Source of the DNA: JABIDZ01 sp964402905 | GTDB lineage: Archaea; Iainarchaeota; Iainarchaeia; Iainarchaeales; JAAZKV01 | Direction of reading: 5' to 3' | Length of the DNA: 41,112 nt | Assembly: GCA_964402905.1 (NCBI GenBank) | Contig: CAYODU010000003.1 | Coordinates: 1-41,112, forward strand | Shown: positions 15,330-24,329 of the stretch, piece after piece | Layout of the letters: each line of letters starts with the position of its first letter | Position numbering within the stretch: the stretch's first letter is position 1 | Notes under the pieces: model-generated | Told to the model about the DNA's origin: nothing | Database searches by the model: none | Seen by the model: only the letters and a program-made list of their open reading frames with translations | Translations under genes and position numbers: made by a program

Positions 15330-15369
15330 AATAAGCTTATTATACTACTTTTTATATAAATGATGTTGT

Positions 15370-16905
15370 ATGGATTTTACCGAGCTTCGTTTAAAGAAAA
15401 TCAGCGAGAGTTCTGTGGGAACGGTTTATGCTGGCTTGGCTTATAATTTTTATGAAGTAAAGCAAAATCCTCTTTCAAAAGATGAGGGACGCTTTGCAAT
15501 TTTTTTGGAGCGTTTAATACAACGAAAAGCCCCTTTTTCAGATTTAAAATCATTTAAAGAAATTCCTTCTTCTTTCGCTGATGATTTTAGAGAAGAAGTT
15601 GTTTCTATTGTGGAAATAAATGGCTTGCTTGAAAGAATTCCTCCAAAAAAAGTTTTTGTTGATTTAATAGAAGCAATGATTCGAATTATTTCAAAAATTT
15701 CTTTTATATCTGATAAATCCCTTTTTGCTGAAACAGTTCTCCATAATTCAGTGGGTCTAAAACAATTGTCTTTTTTTTCTCTTGATGATTCACTAGAAGA
15801 ACTCATGATTAATGCGCTTGATGATGTTTTTGTTTTTCACAGGGAACTGGGGGTATGTAAAACAGATTTGGTTTTGGATGAGAAAATTTTTGAAAACATT
15901 ATTCAAAGAGTTGCTTTTAGTGTGGGAAAAAAATTTAATGCAAATGAGCCTTTGCTTGATGCACGGCTTCCCGATGGGAGTAGAGTAAATGCAACTTTTA
16001 GTGAGGTTTCTCCAAAAGGGAGTTCTCTTACAATACGAAAATTCTCGCCAATTCCTCTAACGGTACTTGATTTGATTGAAAATAATACGATTTCAAGTGA
16101 AGCTGCAGCTTTTTTATGGGTGATGGTTGAGGGCTTTGGTTTGAATCCAAAAAATGTTCTTATTGTTGGGGGAACAGCTTCCGGAAAAACAACTTTTCTA
16201 AATATTTTATCAAATTTTATTCGTTTTAATGAAAGAATAATAACTATTGAGGATACTCTTGAAGTTTCTTTGCTTGATAGAAAGAATTGGGTTGCACTTG
16301 AAGCAAAGCATTCTATTGAAAATGAAGTTACAATGGATTCTTTGTTAAAAAATTCTTTGAGAATGCGTCCTGATAGAATAGTTGTTGGAGAAGTCAGGGG
16401 CAGTGAGGCTCTTACTCTCTTTACGGCTATGGATAACGGGCATTCAGGTTGTCTTGGAACAATCCATGCTAACAATGCAAGGGAAACAATCATAAAACTA
16501 CAGGAAAAACCTTTTTCTGTCCCAGAATCAATGCTCCCATTGGTTGATTTGATCGTTGTGATGCAGAGGATTTATTCAAAAGAAAATGGAATGCAGAGAA
16601 GAGTTGTTGAAATAACAGAGCTTTCAAGAATGGACAAAAAAGTTTTGCTTGCAAATGTTTTTGATTTTGATGAATCCAGCGGTGCTCTTAAGCGAACAGA
16701 TTTGCCAAGTCATGTAATTGAGGAGTTTGCTCAACAAAATTCTCTTTCAAAGAATGAAGTAAAAAAAGAAATTGAAACACGGCGACTTATACTTAAATGG
16801 CTAATTGAAAAGAATGTTAGAAAGCCCCTTGAAGTACTAGAATTTTTGCAGAGCTATTATTATGATCCCAAAAAAGTGTTGTCAATGATTTATGGTTCAG
16901 AGTGA
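15370..16905 (+). CDS. Orphan type II/IV secretion ATPase (VirB11/CpaF/GspE-like)
   Basis: The 511-aa ATPase of the archaeal pilus/secretion family has GSRVNATF, a linker LTIRKFSPIPLT, Walker A VGGTASGKTTF (G267-T275), the Asp box-like ITIEDTLEV, the His box GHSGCLGTIHANNA and Walker B-region RIVVGEVRGSEA. It is homologous to the ATPase at the pilus locus. Its N-terminal 120 residues are helical and different, and it lacks the acidic linker of that protein. It is not next to TadC genes here, so its partner membrane platform is unknown. It is divergent from cca, with a 40-bp shared promoter region. Confidence 0.92.
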   Translation: MDFTELRLKKISESSVGTVYAGLAYNFYEVKQNPLSKDEGRFAIFLERLIQRKAPFSDLKSFKEIPSSFADDFREEVVSIVEINGLLERIPPKKVFVDLIEAMIRIISKISFISDKSLFAETVLHNSVGLKQLSFFSLDDSLEELMINALDDVFVFHRELGVCKTDLVLDEKIFENIIQRVAFSVGKKFNANEPLLDARLPDGSRVNATFSEVSPKGSSLTIRKFSPIPLTVLDLIENNTISSEAAAFLWVMVEGFGLNPKNVLIVGGTASGKTTFLNILSNFIRFNERIITIEDTLEVSLLDRKNWVALEAKHSIENEVTMDSLLKNSLRMRPDRIVVGEVRGSEALTLFTAMDNGHSGCLGTIHANNARETIIKLQEKPFSVPESMLPLVDLIVVMQRIYSKENGMQRRVVEITELSRMDKKVLLANVFDFDESSGALKRTDLPSHVIEEFAQQNSLSKNEVKKEIETRRLILKWLIEKNVRKPLEVLEFLQSYYYDPKKVLSMIYGSE

Positions 16906-16927
16906 AGTGCTGTAAATTAAAATTTTT

Positions 16928-17521
16928 TCATTTGAGATTTTTTTTAATTTCTTTTTCTAGATTTTTCAGCATCAATTGATTTTTCACAAACTTTTCGTTT
17001 GCTTTTTTTACAATGTATAATAAAAATTCATCGCTGATAATGGTTTTTTGTTTTTCTCTTATTGGAACATTAATGTTGTGGGTTCCAACCATCTCAATAA
17101 TAAATTTTCCTTCTTTTGCAGCCTTTATTCCAGCTCTTTTCATTCCTGCTTTTTCGCATACCACAAGTATTTTTTTTGCATTTAACAAATTATTTGTTCC
17201 TAAATGAAAAATAAGTGGTTCTTGTTTAAACCAAAGGGTATCTCCATTATACGATTCTATTCCTTCCTTTATTTCTGTAAAACTGACTTTTCTGTGCCAT
17301 TTCCTGTGAAAAGCACTTTCTTTTTTTGACTCGTTTTTGTCAAGCCCTACTAGTGTGATTCTCCCAGCACAACAACTACTTGTAAAATAGTCCTCTGTTT
17401 TGGCAATATAATCGCATATTGGAATAAATTCTTTATCCATTTTTCCTTCTTTTTTGGCTTTTTTATAGGTTTCAGTGTGATGCCTTTTTGTCATTGTGTA
17501 CCTGGATTCCTGTGCTTTCAT
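16928..17521 (-). CDS. taw3: tRNA wybutosine-pathway methyltransferase Taw3 (TYW3)
   Basis: TYW3/Taw3 methylates the wyosine-type base at G37 of tRNA-Phe. The 197-aa protein has the family signatures: YFTSSCCAGRITLVG (family TTSSCSGRI), the WHRK motif, LWFKQEPLIFHLGTNN (family LWFKxEPxILHVxCR), and AGMKRAGIKAAKEGKFIIE. A start nine codons downstream (MTKRHHTETY) is possible because a GGTACACA sequence precedes it. The Cys-Cys in the SSCCAG loop is a small deviation. The pathway partners Taw1/Taw2 are not in the window. Confidence 0.9.
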   Translation of the reverse strand: MKAQESRYTMTKRHHTETYKKAKKEGKMDKEFIPICDYIAKTEDYFTSSCCAGRITLVGLDKNESKKESAFHRKWHRKVSFTEIKEGIESYNGDTLWFKQEPLIFHLGTNNLLNAKKILVVCEKAGMKRAGIKAAKEGKFIIEMVGTHNINVPIREKQKTIISDEFLLYIVKKANEKFVKNQLMLKNLEKEIKKNLK

Positions 17522-17572
17522 AAAAAAACAACCTTTTTATTCTATTCTCAACTTAAATTAATTTGATTTGAT

Positions 17573-18370
17573 ATGTTTAAAAAAGTGCTCACGGTTTGCA
17601 TTGTTTTATTACTGGCTTTTACAGTAAGCGGGGCACGCCTAGTTGATCCGATTTCAAAGGATGTTTCAAGTAATGATTTTGTCGGGGCAATTGTTCCCGG
17701 AAGTACACTTGAACTAATTTTTTCAAAGGAACTGGGAAAGTATGATTCTTTAGAAGTACTAAATTCTCTTCCAAGCGGTTTTGAAATAAAAGTATCTGAT
17801 TATTTAGAAGCAATAAAAGTTTATGTGATTTCACAACCCAATGTAGCAACCGGTTCTTATTCACTTGACATAAAGCTTTTGGGAGAAAATAAAGATGAGA
17901 ATGTAGATGTTTATTTTAATGTGGAAAAAGATTTGTTGGATGTTTCTCTAAATAATTATTCCTCAGAAACAACAGTTAATGATAAAGCTGTTTACGAATT
18001 TTATCTTATAAATAATTCTGATGCTGATGTTGTTTTTACAATTCAACCACTTATCCCAAAATATTGGCTTGCAAAAAATGAATCGCCTTGTGAAGATTGT
18101 GTTTCGACAAAAACAAATATTATTGCGACAAAACAAAAAGTGACAAAATTTGTTCTTGAAGTATATCCAAAAATATCTGGAGAAAGAACATTTGATACAA
18201 TGATTTTCCTAGGAAATAATGATTCTAAAAAACAATTCACTTTGAATATCAAAACAAACCCTACATTTGGGGGTAAACTAAAATCAGTTTTTTATGGAGT
18301 TCCTTTTTATTCAATATCAATGCTTCCGAGTTATTATTTAACTGGTTTCTTTGGATTACTTTTTAATTAA
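17573..18370 (+). CDS. Secreted or membrane-anchored protein of unknown function
   Basis: The 265-aa protein has a signal peptide MFKKVLTVCIVLLLAFTVSGA with a likely cleavage after SGA. It then has about 210 beta-rich residues with two immunoglobulin-like or CARDB-like repeats (GSYSLDIKLLGENKDENVDV and AVYEFYLINNSDADVVFTI). A CEDC pair lies near residue 173. The C-terminus ends in a hydrophobic segment (VPFYSISMLPSYYLTGFFGLLFN) that probably anchors it. The domain layout resembles archaeal NPCBM/CARDB surface proteins. Function is unknown. It is divergent from taw3 and followed by elp3 after 19 bp. Confidence 0.8.
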   Translation: MFKKVLTVCIVLLLAFTVSGARLVDPISKDVSSNDFVGAIVPGSTLELIFSKELGKYDSLEVLNSLPSGFEIKVSDYLEAIKVYVISQPNVATGSYSLDIKLLGENKDENVDVYFNVEKDLLDVSLNNYSSETTVNDKAVYEFYLINNSDADVVFTIQPLIPKYWLAKNESPCEDCVSTKTNIIATKQKVTKFVLEVYPKISGERTFDTMIFLGNNDSKKQFTLNIKTNPTFGGKLKSVFYGVPFYSISMLPSYYLTGFFGLLFN

Positions 18371-18389
18371 TTATTAACAGCTTTTTTTT

Positions 18390-19991
18390 ATGCCAAGAAA
18401 AGATTTTGTAGCCGATAAAAAGGATTTTGCTTATGCTAAAGCAATTTTATCTGAGATAAGAAACAAAACTATTTCTACTCCAAAGGAACTTGAATTAAAA
18501 AGATTTTACTGGTGCAAAAAATTCAAAATGAAAAAAATGCCCACGCACCCGTTTATTCTTGCTCAAGCAAAAAAGCCGTCAAAGAAAATGTTTGAATTAC
18601 TTTCAATAAAACCCACAAGAAGTATTTCTGGAGTGCAAGTAATTGCTGTTATGATGCCGCCTTTTCCATGCCCTGGAGAATGTACTTATTGTCCATCTTC
18701 TTTTGAGGGCAAAAGAGCTCCAAAATCATATACTGGTTTTGAACCAAGTACCCTAAGAGCACAGCGTCTTAATTATGAAGCAAAAAGAATTGTAGAAAAC
18801 AGAATAAATCAATTGGATTTAACCGGAAACAATGCAGAAAAGATAGAACTTATTTTTCAAGGAAGTTCTTTTACTGCGTTGAAAAAAAATTTACAGGAAA
18901 AAATTGTCAAAGATAGTATTGATGCAATAACACAAAAAGATTCTTCTTCTTTTATTGAATCAAAAAAGAATGCTGAGACTTCTGTGCGGAGAATAGTTGG
19001 AATAACTTTTGAGACGAGACCAGATTATTGTTCTAAAAGCGATGTAAAACAAATGCTTTTCTTAGGGGGAACAAGAGTAGAGCTAGGAGTTCAAAATCCA
19101 GATAATAAGATTTATTCTAAAATAAAGCGTGGGCACTTGGTGAGTGATGTCATTGATTCAACACAGTTGTTAAAGGACTCGGCCTTTAAAGTGCTTTATC
19201 ATTTAATGCCGGGGCTACCTTTTAGTAATTATAAAAAAGATTTGAAGAATTTCAAAAAAGTTTTTTCTGATTCGGATTTTAAACCAGATATGGTAAAATT
19301 TTATCCTTGTCTTGTGATAAAGGGTTCAGAACTTTATAACGATTGGGCTAGTGGAAATTTTGAACCCATGGAAGAAGAAAAAGCCGTTAAATTACTTGCT
19401 AATATAAAATCAGATTTGCCAAAGTGGGTTAGAGTGATGCGTGTGAACAGAGATATCCCAAGCAACATTATTTCTGCTGGGGTAAAAAAAACTAATTTGA
19501 GGCAATTAGTTACTAAAGAACTTGAGTTGCATGGGAAAAAATGTAATTGTATTCGCTGTAGGGAAATTGGTGTCAGCAGAATAAGGGATGGGAAAAATTT
19601 TAGTGAATCACAAACAAAACTCTTAACTGAATATTATAACGCAAGCGGTGGAGAAGAAGCATTTATTTCAGTTGAATCAAAAAAACATTTATATGGTTTT
19701 TTAAGATTAAGAAAACCGGCAAAACCTTTTATGAAACAGATTAATTCGCGCACAGCTCTTGTAAGAGAGCTTCATGTGTATGGGAAAGCACTTTCCCTTG
19801 GAAAAAAAGATGTAAGTGCCCCACAGCACACGGGTATGGGCAAAGAACTGATGCTTGAAGCAGAGCGCATAGCAAAGCAAAAGTTTGATGCAAATAAACT
19901 AGTTGTTATTTCTGGAATCGGGGTAAGAGAATATTACAGAAAAAATTTTGGTTTTGAAAATGATGGACCCTACGTATCAAAGCAAATCTAA
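18390..19991 (+). CDS. elp3: Elp3-type tRNA uridine-34 modification enzyme (radical SAM plus GNAT)
   Basis: Elp3 makes the cm5U-type modification at wobble U34. The 533-aa protein has a radical SAM domain with C94-xxx-C98-xx-C101 in PCPGECTYCPSSFEGKRAPK, followed by SYTGFEPSTLRAQ and GRTxxVR-type GITFETRPDYC, VELGVQN and YHLMPGLP motifs. A zinc-binding segment KCNCIRCREIG follows. The C-terminal GNAT acetyltransferase domain has LHVYGKAL, HTGMGKELMLEAERIA and GVREYYRKNFGFENDGPYVSK. The length is typical for single-subunit archaeal Elp3. Its [4Fe-4S] cluster depends on the isc genes. Confidence 0.96.
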   Translation: MPRKDFVADKKDFAYAKAILSEIRNKTISTPKELELKRFYWCKKFKMKKMPTHPFILAQAKKPSKKMFELLSIKPTRSISGVQVIAVMMPPFPCPGECTYCPSSFEGKRAPKSYTGFEPSTLRAQRLNYEAKRIVENRINQLDLTGNNAEKIELIFQGSSFTALKKNLQEKIVKDSIDAITQKDSSSFIESKKNAETSVRRIVGITFETRPDYCSKSDVKQMLFLGGTRVELGVQNPDNKIYSKIKRGHLVSDVIDSTQLLKDSAFKVLYHLMPGLPFSNYKKDLKNFKKVFSDSDFKPDMVKFYPCLVIKGSELYNDWASGNFEPMEEEKAVKLLANIKSDLPKWVRVMRVNRDIPSNIISAGVKKTNLRQLVTKELELHGKKCNCIRCREIGVSRIRDGKNFSESQTKLLTEYYNASGGEEAFISVESKKHLYGFLRLRKPAKPFMKQINSRTALVRELHVYGKALSLGKKDVSAPQHTGMGKELMLEAERIAKQKFDANKLVVISGIGVREYYRKNFGFENDGPYVSKQI

Positions 19992-20085
19992 CAAATAGTG
20001 TGCCTGCCAGCGTTTCCAAAAAGTTAAACATTAAGTTAGCGTATTATTAATTTATTTGTTTTTCATTTTAGTAATAGGTGTTTTG

Positions 20086-20445
20086 ATGTTTGAATTAATT
20101 TTGCTTGCAATAATAATTATTCTTGTAATTATCTTATTCATTGTTATTGCAAGGCTTTTTTCTCAGAGAGATGAACTGGCTTCTTTGCATTACTCAAAGC
20201 GTTCCCAGAGTGTTAAATATGGTCAGCTCACAGAACAATGGATTCCTTTTTCAGAGCAGTTCCCATATAACTCACAAAACTTTAGATTTATAGGAAAACC
20301 AATTGATGGCATTTCTTTTGAAGATGATAAAATTGTTTTTATTGAGTTTAAAACAAATACAAGTTCTTTAAGCGAGATTCAGAAAAAGATAAAACAACTT
20401 GTCGAAGAAAAGAAAGTAGAGTGGTTTGAGTTAAAAATTAAATAA
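20086..20445 (+). CDS. Membrane-anchored Holliday-junction-resolvase-like endonuclease
   Basis: This product belongs to the small family distantly related to archaeal Holliday junction resolvases (COG4741 type). I chose the ATG giving MFELILLAI because AGGTG lies 5 nt upstream. The 119-aa protein has one N-terminal membrane helix (residues 2-25) and then a PD-(D/E)xK-like core: YGQLTEQWIPF with a helix-1 Glu, PIDGISF with the metal Asp, and KIVFIEFKT with the ExK motif, followed by a helix of Ile/Lys heptads. Membrane attachment of a nuclease suggests a role on DNA near the envelope or on incoming DNA, which is inference. Confidence 0.85.
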   Translation: MFELILLAIIIILVIILFIVIARLFSQRDELASLHYSKRSQSVKYGQLTEQWIPFSEQFPYNSQNFRFIGKPIDGISFEDDKIVFIEFKTNTSSLSEIQKKIKQLVEEKKVEWFELKIK

Positions 20446-20492
20446 ATTTAATTTTTTTTATTTCTTTGATTGTGCAGTTTAATCTTTTAGCA

Positions 20493-21524
20493 TCACTTTT
20501 TGTATCTTAGTATTGCGACTACCCCGCCCATATTGAAAATAGTTTTTTCTTGGGGGTTCTTTGATGAAATAATATTTACTTCACACCCAATTTTTTCAGA
20601 CAAAGACATGATCTCTTCGGTTTTATCTCTGTTTTGTAATAAAAAAGTCTCTGAAACAATTATTTTTTCGGCGTTTCCATTTGAAATACATTCTTTTACT
20701 TGTTCTAAACCATATTCGCCTTTTTCTTTTGCAAGTGCCATTAAGAATTCCTCTATTATATTAGACTCTTTTGATAGCTGAAGCTCTTTTTCAATGCTTT
20801 CAAGCTTTCCTTGAGAAATTATTTCTCTGAAACCGGTTTCTCCAATGGAGTTAGTACTTTCCAAAAATATCTTCGGGAATTTTGCAATTCTTTTTTCTTC
20901 AATAAACTTTTTGAAGTTTTCTTTTGTAAAACCTGGGCCAGCAACAATAATTTTATTTGGTTTAAGCAATATAATTTTTTTTAAAACATCATCAAAGTAA
21001 TTACTTTTTTCTTCTTCGTATCGTTTTCCTCTTTTTTTTGCATTGATTATTGCTTTTTTGTTTATTGAAAACTGTGTTACAAATGCGAGCTCTGCTTCTT
21101 CATCGTCCATAAGCACAACAAGAAGCTGTGATGTTGCGCTTTCTTTCTCTGCTTTTTTTAATCGTTCTATTTGCCATTTTTTTATTTGTTTTTTTGTTAT
21201 TTTTGCTTTTTGATTTATCTTAATGTCAATGCTCTGGTGACTCTTTAAATCTATTAACTCGGCAGGTTTCCCAGCTACAATTATTCCACTCACTTTAATG
21301 TTTTCACTGAATTCTTGAAAATGAACGCTTTCAACAGATATATCAACAAAAATTGTTTGTCGAATTGTTTTTTCTCCTTCTTTGCTCGGTTTGATTTTTC
21401 TGTCTGTACTCCCAGAAACAATATCGCCTTTTTCAATTATTTTTTCAAGGTGCCACAGATCTTCCGCAGTCTCTGCCAAAACGATAATGGAATTCATTTT
21501 ATAGTCAATTTTCACTATTTTCAT
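20493..21524 (-). CDS. pelA: Ribosome rescue factor Pelota (Dom34)
   Basis: aPelota enters the A site of stalled ribosomes with aEF1A and recruits ABCE1 to split subunits. The 343-aa protein shows the three eRF1-like domains: an N-terminal Sm-like domain (EDLWHLEKIIEKGDIVSGST, where the family has DDLWHLYNLI..GD.V...T), the central domain with LLVVLMDDEEAELAFV and ILLKPNKIIVAGPGFTKENF, and a C-terminal domain ending GVVAILRYK. The last motif, GGVVAILRYK-like, is typical. abce1 lies 0.6 kb downstream in the same direction, separated by a NUDIX gene on the other strand. Confidence 0.95.
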   Translation of the reverse strand: MKIVKIDYKMNSIIVLAETAEDLWHLEKIIEKGDIVSGSTDRKIKPSKEGEKTIRQTIFVDISVESVHFQEFSENIKVSGIIVAGKPAELIDLKSHQSIDIKINQKAKITKKQIKKWQIERLKKAEKESATSQLLVVLMDDEEAELAFVTQFSINKKAIINAKKRGKRYEEEKSNYFDDVLKKIILLKPNKIIVAGPGFTKENFKKFIEEKRIAKFPKIFLESTNSIGETGFREIISQGKLESIEKELQLSKESNIIEEFLMALAKEKGEYGLEQVKECISNGNAEKIIVSETFLLQNRDKTEEIMSLSEKIGCEVNIISSKNPQEKTIFNMGGVVAILRYKK

Positions 21525-21576
21525 GAAAAAATAGTTTTTGGAAATAGTTTTAAACTAATTTAACTTCAGTTATTTA

Positions 21577-22032
21577 ATGCAAAAGCGAAAAAATGGTAAG
21601 GGTTGTCATTTAATTAATGAAAAAGCATCTCCTACAAGTGCGGTTGCTTCTGTTGTTGAAGCAATTATTAAAGATAAAAATGGGAGAATACTTCTATTGA
21701 AGAGAAGCAAAGAAAACACCTTTTTTGTGGGAAAATGGCAGTTGCCGGGTGGAAAAGTTGATTTTGGAGAAAATGTTCAGCATGCAATAAAAAGAGAGAT
21801 TTTTGAGGAAACTGGGTGCATATGCTCAAATGCGCGTCTCAAAAAAGTTTATTCTTTTAGTGAAGAATTTAATGGTTTTTCCGGAACACTTTTTTTAATG
21901 GTTTTCAAAGCAGAGATTTCAGGAAAATTGTGTTTAAGCAAAGACCACATAGATTATAAATTTTTTAAAATTCAAGAAATAAAAAAATCAACTCTTACTC
22001 CTGTATCAAAAAAAGCTATTTTTGGAAAATAA
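21577..22032 (+). CDS. NUDIX hydrolase
   Basis: The 151-aa protein carries a complete NUDIX box G59-x5-E65-x7-R73-E74-x2-E77-E78-x-G80 (GGKVDFGENVQHAIKREI then FEETG). The preceding FFVGKWQLPGG matches the MutT/ADP-ribose pyrophosphatase-like class. It hydrolyses a nucleoside diphosphate linked to another group; the substrate cannot be told from sequence. A TATA-like TTTTAAAC lies about 27 nt before the ATG, so the transcript is probably leaderless. It lies between pelA and abce1 but on the other strand, and no functional link is evident. Confidence 0.93.
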   Translation: MQKRKNGKGCHLINEKASPTSAVASVVEAIIKDKNGRILLLKRSKENTFFVGKWQLPGGKVDFGENVQHAIKREIFEETGCICSNARLKKVYSFSEEFNGFSGTLFLMVFKAEISGKLCLSKDHIDYKFFKIQEIKKSTLTPVSKKAIFGK

Positions 22033-22115
22033 TTTATTCTCTAATTTTTTTATGTACAATTATTTTTTGTGTTTGTTTTTTTTGTTATTTTTGGATTATG
22101 GTATAGTTAATTTTT

Positions 22116-23864
22116 TTACTTATAATAATTTCCAGACTTTTTTTGTTCTCTGTCAAGAACAGAATTATATTTGTTTATCCTTGGACGCTTTGTATCTTTG
22201 TCTCTTCTCACCGTAATGTCAAGTTCTTTTAATAGTCTATTCATTCCTTCTTCAACACTAAACGGCCCCCTTGCTTCTCCTTTAACCGCGCTTTCTCCAC
22301 TAAAAACAGTTATTTTGTCGCTCACATAGTCAATGAAAGTCAAGTCGTGGTCAATTATTATTGCGGAACAATCTTTTACAGAAATGTGATTTCTTATTGT
22401 TTTTGCAACTGCGAGTCTTTGTTCTACATCAAGATATGCTGATGGTTCGTCAAGCAAATATAGATCCGCTTTTTTACTTAGACAGAGTGCGATTGATACT
22501 CTTTGTAATTCTCCTCCGGAAAGAGTCTTAGCTTTTTTTTCTAATAGGTTTTCGAGTTCAAGTGGTTTTATAACTGTGTTTTGTATTTCTTTAATTCCTG
22601 TTTCTTCGAAAAGTTCAATTACTTTTTTGTTTCCTGTGTAAGAAATATATTGGGGCTTATAAGAAATTTTTGCTCTTTGTGATAAAGTTGTGTTATCTGG
22701 TTTTATTTCTCCAGCAAGTATTTTCATAAAAGTGGTTTTTCCTATTCCGTTGGGGCCAACTATGCCTACAACATCATGTTTTGAAATTGATTTGCCTTCG
22801 ACTTCCAAGCTAAAAGAATCAAGTGCTTTCTCTATTTTTGGCCATTCGATTATTTTTTCTCTTTTTCCTTTTGAATCAATTCGCATGCTTGAAAAAAAAT
22901 CAATTTTGTATTCTCTGAATCTATAATTTTCTTCTTTTGAATAACCTTCAAGATAATCATTTATTCCTTCACGGGTTGTTTTTAACTGTGATACAAAACC
23001 AAATACCCTTGGTTTTCCATACATCAAGTTAACATAATCACTTAAGTAATCAAGAAGTATTAAGTCGTGTTCTACAACAATAACTTCTGCTTTCTCCGCT
23101 AGTTCTCTTATGAACTTGGCACACCTAAGTCTTTCTTTTATATCTAGAAAAGAAGTTGGTTCATCAAAAAAATAAAGGTCTGCTTTTTTTAATCCGGTTG
23201 CAGCGATTGCAACTTTTTGAAATTCTCCACCCGATAATTTATCTGCGTCTCTATCAATTATTTTTTCAATTCCAAGTTTTTTCACTATTTCATCAAGCCT
23301 ATTTCCAGAATCGATTTTTTCAAGTAATTCTCTTACAGTTCCTTTTGGTTTTATCGATTCGATGTTTTGTGGTTTAACTGCAATTTGTTTTTTTGAAGAG
23401 TAAAGTTCTTTAAAAAATTCTTGTGCTTCTTTTCCTTTATAATAATTAATAACTTTTTCTTTTTCTCCTTTTTTTTCACCAAAATTTGGAATTATTTCTC
23501 CCGAGAGAATTTTTAGTATTGTTGTTTTTCCTATTCCGTTTCTTCCAACAAGCCCAATAACACTTTTTTCTTTTGGTATAGCTAACCCGTGGAGACGAAA
23601 AGCATTTTGTCCAAAAGAATGTATTGGTTCGTCTAAATTAAAAGAAATATTAACTATGCTTATTGCGTTGAAAGGGCATCTATTTTGGCATATTTCGCAA
23701 CCAATGCACAATTCTTCAGAAATAATGGGTTTTTGTCCTTTTTCATTACTTATGCATTCCTTGCCGTTTCTGTTAACTGGACAGAGCTTTTTGCATAGGT
23801 AGCCCCCGCACTTCTCGAAATTACAGTTATTGTATTCTATTGTCGCAATCCTTTTTTTATTCAT
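22116..23864 (-). CDS. abce1: Ribosome recycling ATPase ABCE1 (Rli1)
   Basis: ABCE1 splits ribosomes after termination or Pelota-mediated rescue. The 582-aa protein has an N-terminal Fe-S domain with the two ferredoxin-like cysteine sets (CNFEKCGGYLCKKLCP and CIGCEICQNRCP), then two ABC ATPases: Walker A GRNGIGKT and GPNGIGKT, signatures LSGGEFQKV and LSGGELQRV, and Walker B LYFFDEPTSFLD and LYLLDEPSAYLD, each followed by a hinge. A TATA-like TTATTTATAC about 27 nt upstream of ATG suggests a leaderless mRNA. Its clusters depend on the isc operon of this window. Confidence 0.97.
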   Translation of the reverse strand: MNKKRIATIEYNNCNFEKCGGYLCKKLCPVNRNGKECISNEKGQKPIISEELCIGCEICQNRCPFNAISIVNISFNLDEPIHSFGQNAFRLHGLAIPKEKSVIGLVGRNGIGKTTILKILSGEIIPNFGEKKGEKEKVINYYKGKEAQEFFKELYSSKKQIAVKPQNIESIKPKGTVRELLEKIDSGNRLDEIVKKLGIEKIIDRDADKLSGGEFQKVAIAATGLKKADLYFFDEPTSFLDIKERLRCAKFIRELAEKAEVIVVEHDLILLDYLSDYVNLMYGKPRVFGFVSQLKTTREGINDYLEGYSKEENYRFREYKIDFFSSMRIDSKGKREKIIEWPKIEKALDSFSLEVEGKSISKHDVVGIVGPNGIGKTTFMKILAGEIKPDNTTLSQRAKISYKPQYISYTGNKKVIELFEETGIKEIQNTVIKPLELENLLEKKAKTLSGGELQRVSIALCLSKKADLYLLDEPSAYLDVEQRLAVAKTIRNHISVKDCSAIIIDHDLTFIDYVSDKITVFSGESAVKGEARGPFSVEEGMNRLLKELDITVRRDKDTKRPRINKYNSVLDREQKKSGNYYK

Positions 23865-23912
23865 AAAACAAATGTTTTTGGAAAAGTATAAATAACCGCT
23901 TTATTGTCTCTT

Positions 23913-24329
23913 TTACGGATTTTCGATGTTTTTTCGCAGAGTTATTGTTTTACTGAAATCATTTTTGAAAACTATTTCGCCTTCATTCAAAATTATTGTT
24001 TTACAACTTATTTGGGCAAAAGCACTTTGATCCATAATTGATACTGTATAACTATTGGCGATGCAGTTTGTCTGTTCTGAGTTCATGTTTAATAGTATTT
24101 CATCAGAACTTTCATTAAGACATAATTGTATCTCTGTTTCTGTTGCACTCCAATCACAATTTTGTGTTATTTCTTCCATTAAAACAAAATAATTACTCAA
24201 AAATACTTTTGCTTCAGAGAATTGTTCTTTGTACGAAACATCTTGGCTTTGTTGATAAACGGATGCCATTAATACAATTACAACTACAAAAATACTTGCG
24301 GTTGCAAGCACGCTGATAAATCCTTTCAC
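23913..24329 (-). CDS. Pilin-like protein with short class III-type leader
   Basis: The 138-aa protein starts MKGFISVLATASIFVVVIVL, i.e. a very short leader ending KG followed by a membrane helix, as in archaeal pilin-like proteins, although the usual Glu at +5 is absent. The rest is a soluble domain with four cysteines (NCDW, LCLN, NCIA, SCKT) probably making disulfides outside the cell. It overlaps the preceding pilin gene by 4 bp and is the last gene of the pilus locus. It could be a minor pilin or a non-cleaved anchor protein. Confidence 0.72.
   Translation of the reverse strand: MKGFISVLATASIFVVVIVLMASVYQQSQDVSYKEQFSEAKVFLSNYFVLMEEITQNCDWSATETEIQLCLNESSDEILLNMNSEQTNCIANSYTVSIMDQSAFAQISCKTIILNEGEIVFKNDFSKTITLRKNIENP

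Noticed and set aside
19999..20015. GTGCCTGCCAGCG upstream of the membrane nuclease gene, similar to the reverse complement of the element (GTGCCGAAC)
   Set aside because: The match breaks at the central bases and its distance and orientation to the TATA-like sequence differ from the four sites.
22022..22216. A 64-aa open frame on the plus strand after the NUDIX gene
   Set aside because: It is low-complexity Phe/Leu-rich, overlaps abce1 on the opposite strand and looks like a composition artefact of T-rich intergenic DNA.
23108..23124. Sequence CTTGGCACACCTAAG inside abce1 resembling the repair element
   Set aside because: It is coding, on the antisense strand of a conserved gene, and no transcription start is plausible next to it.
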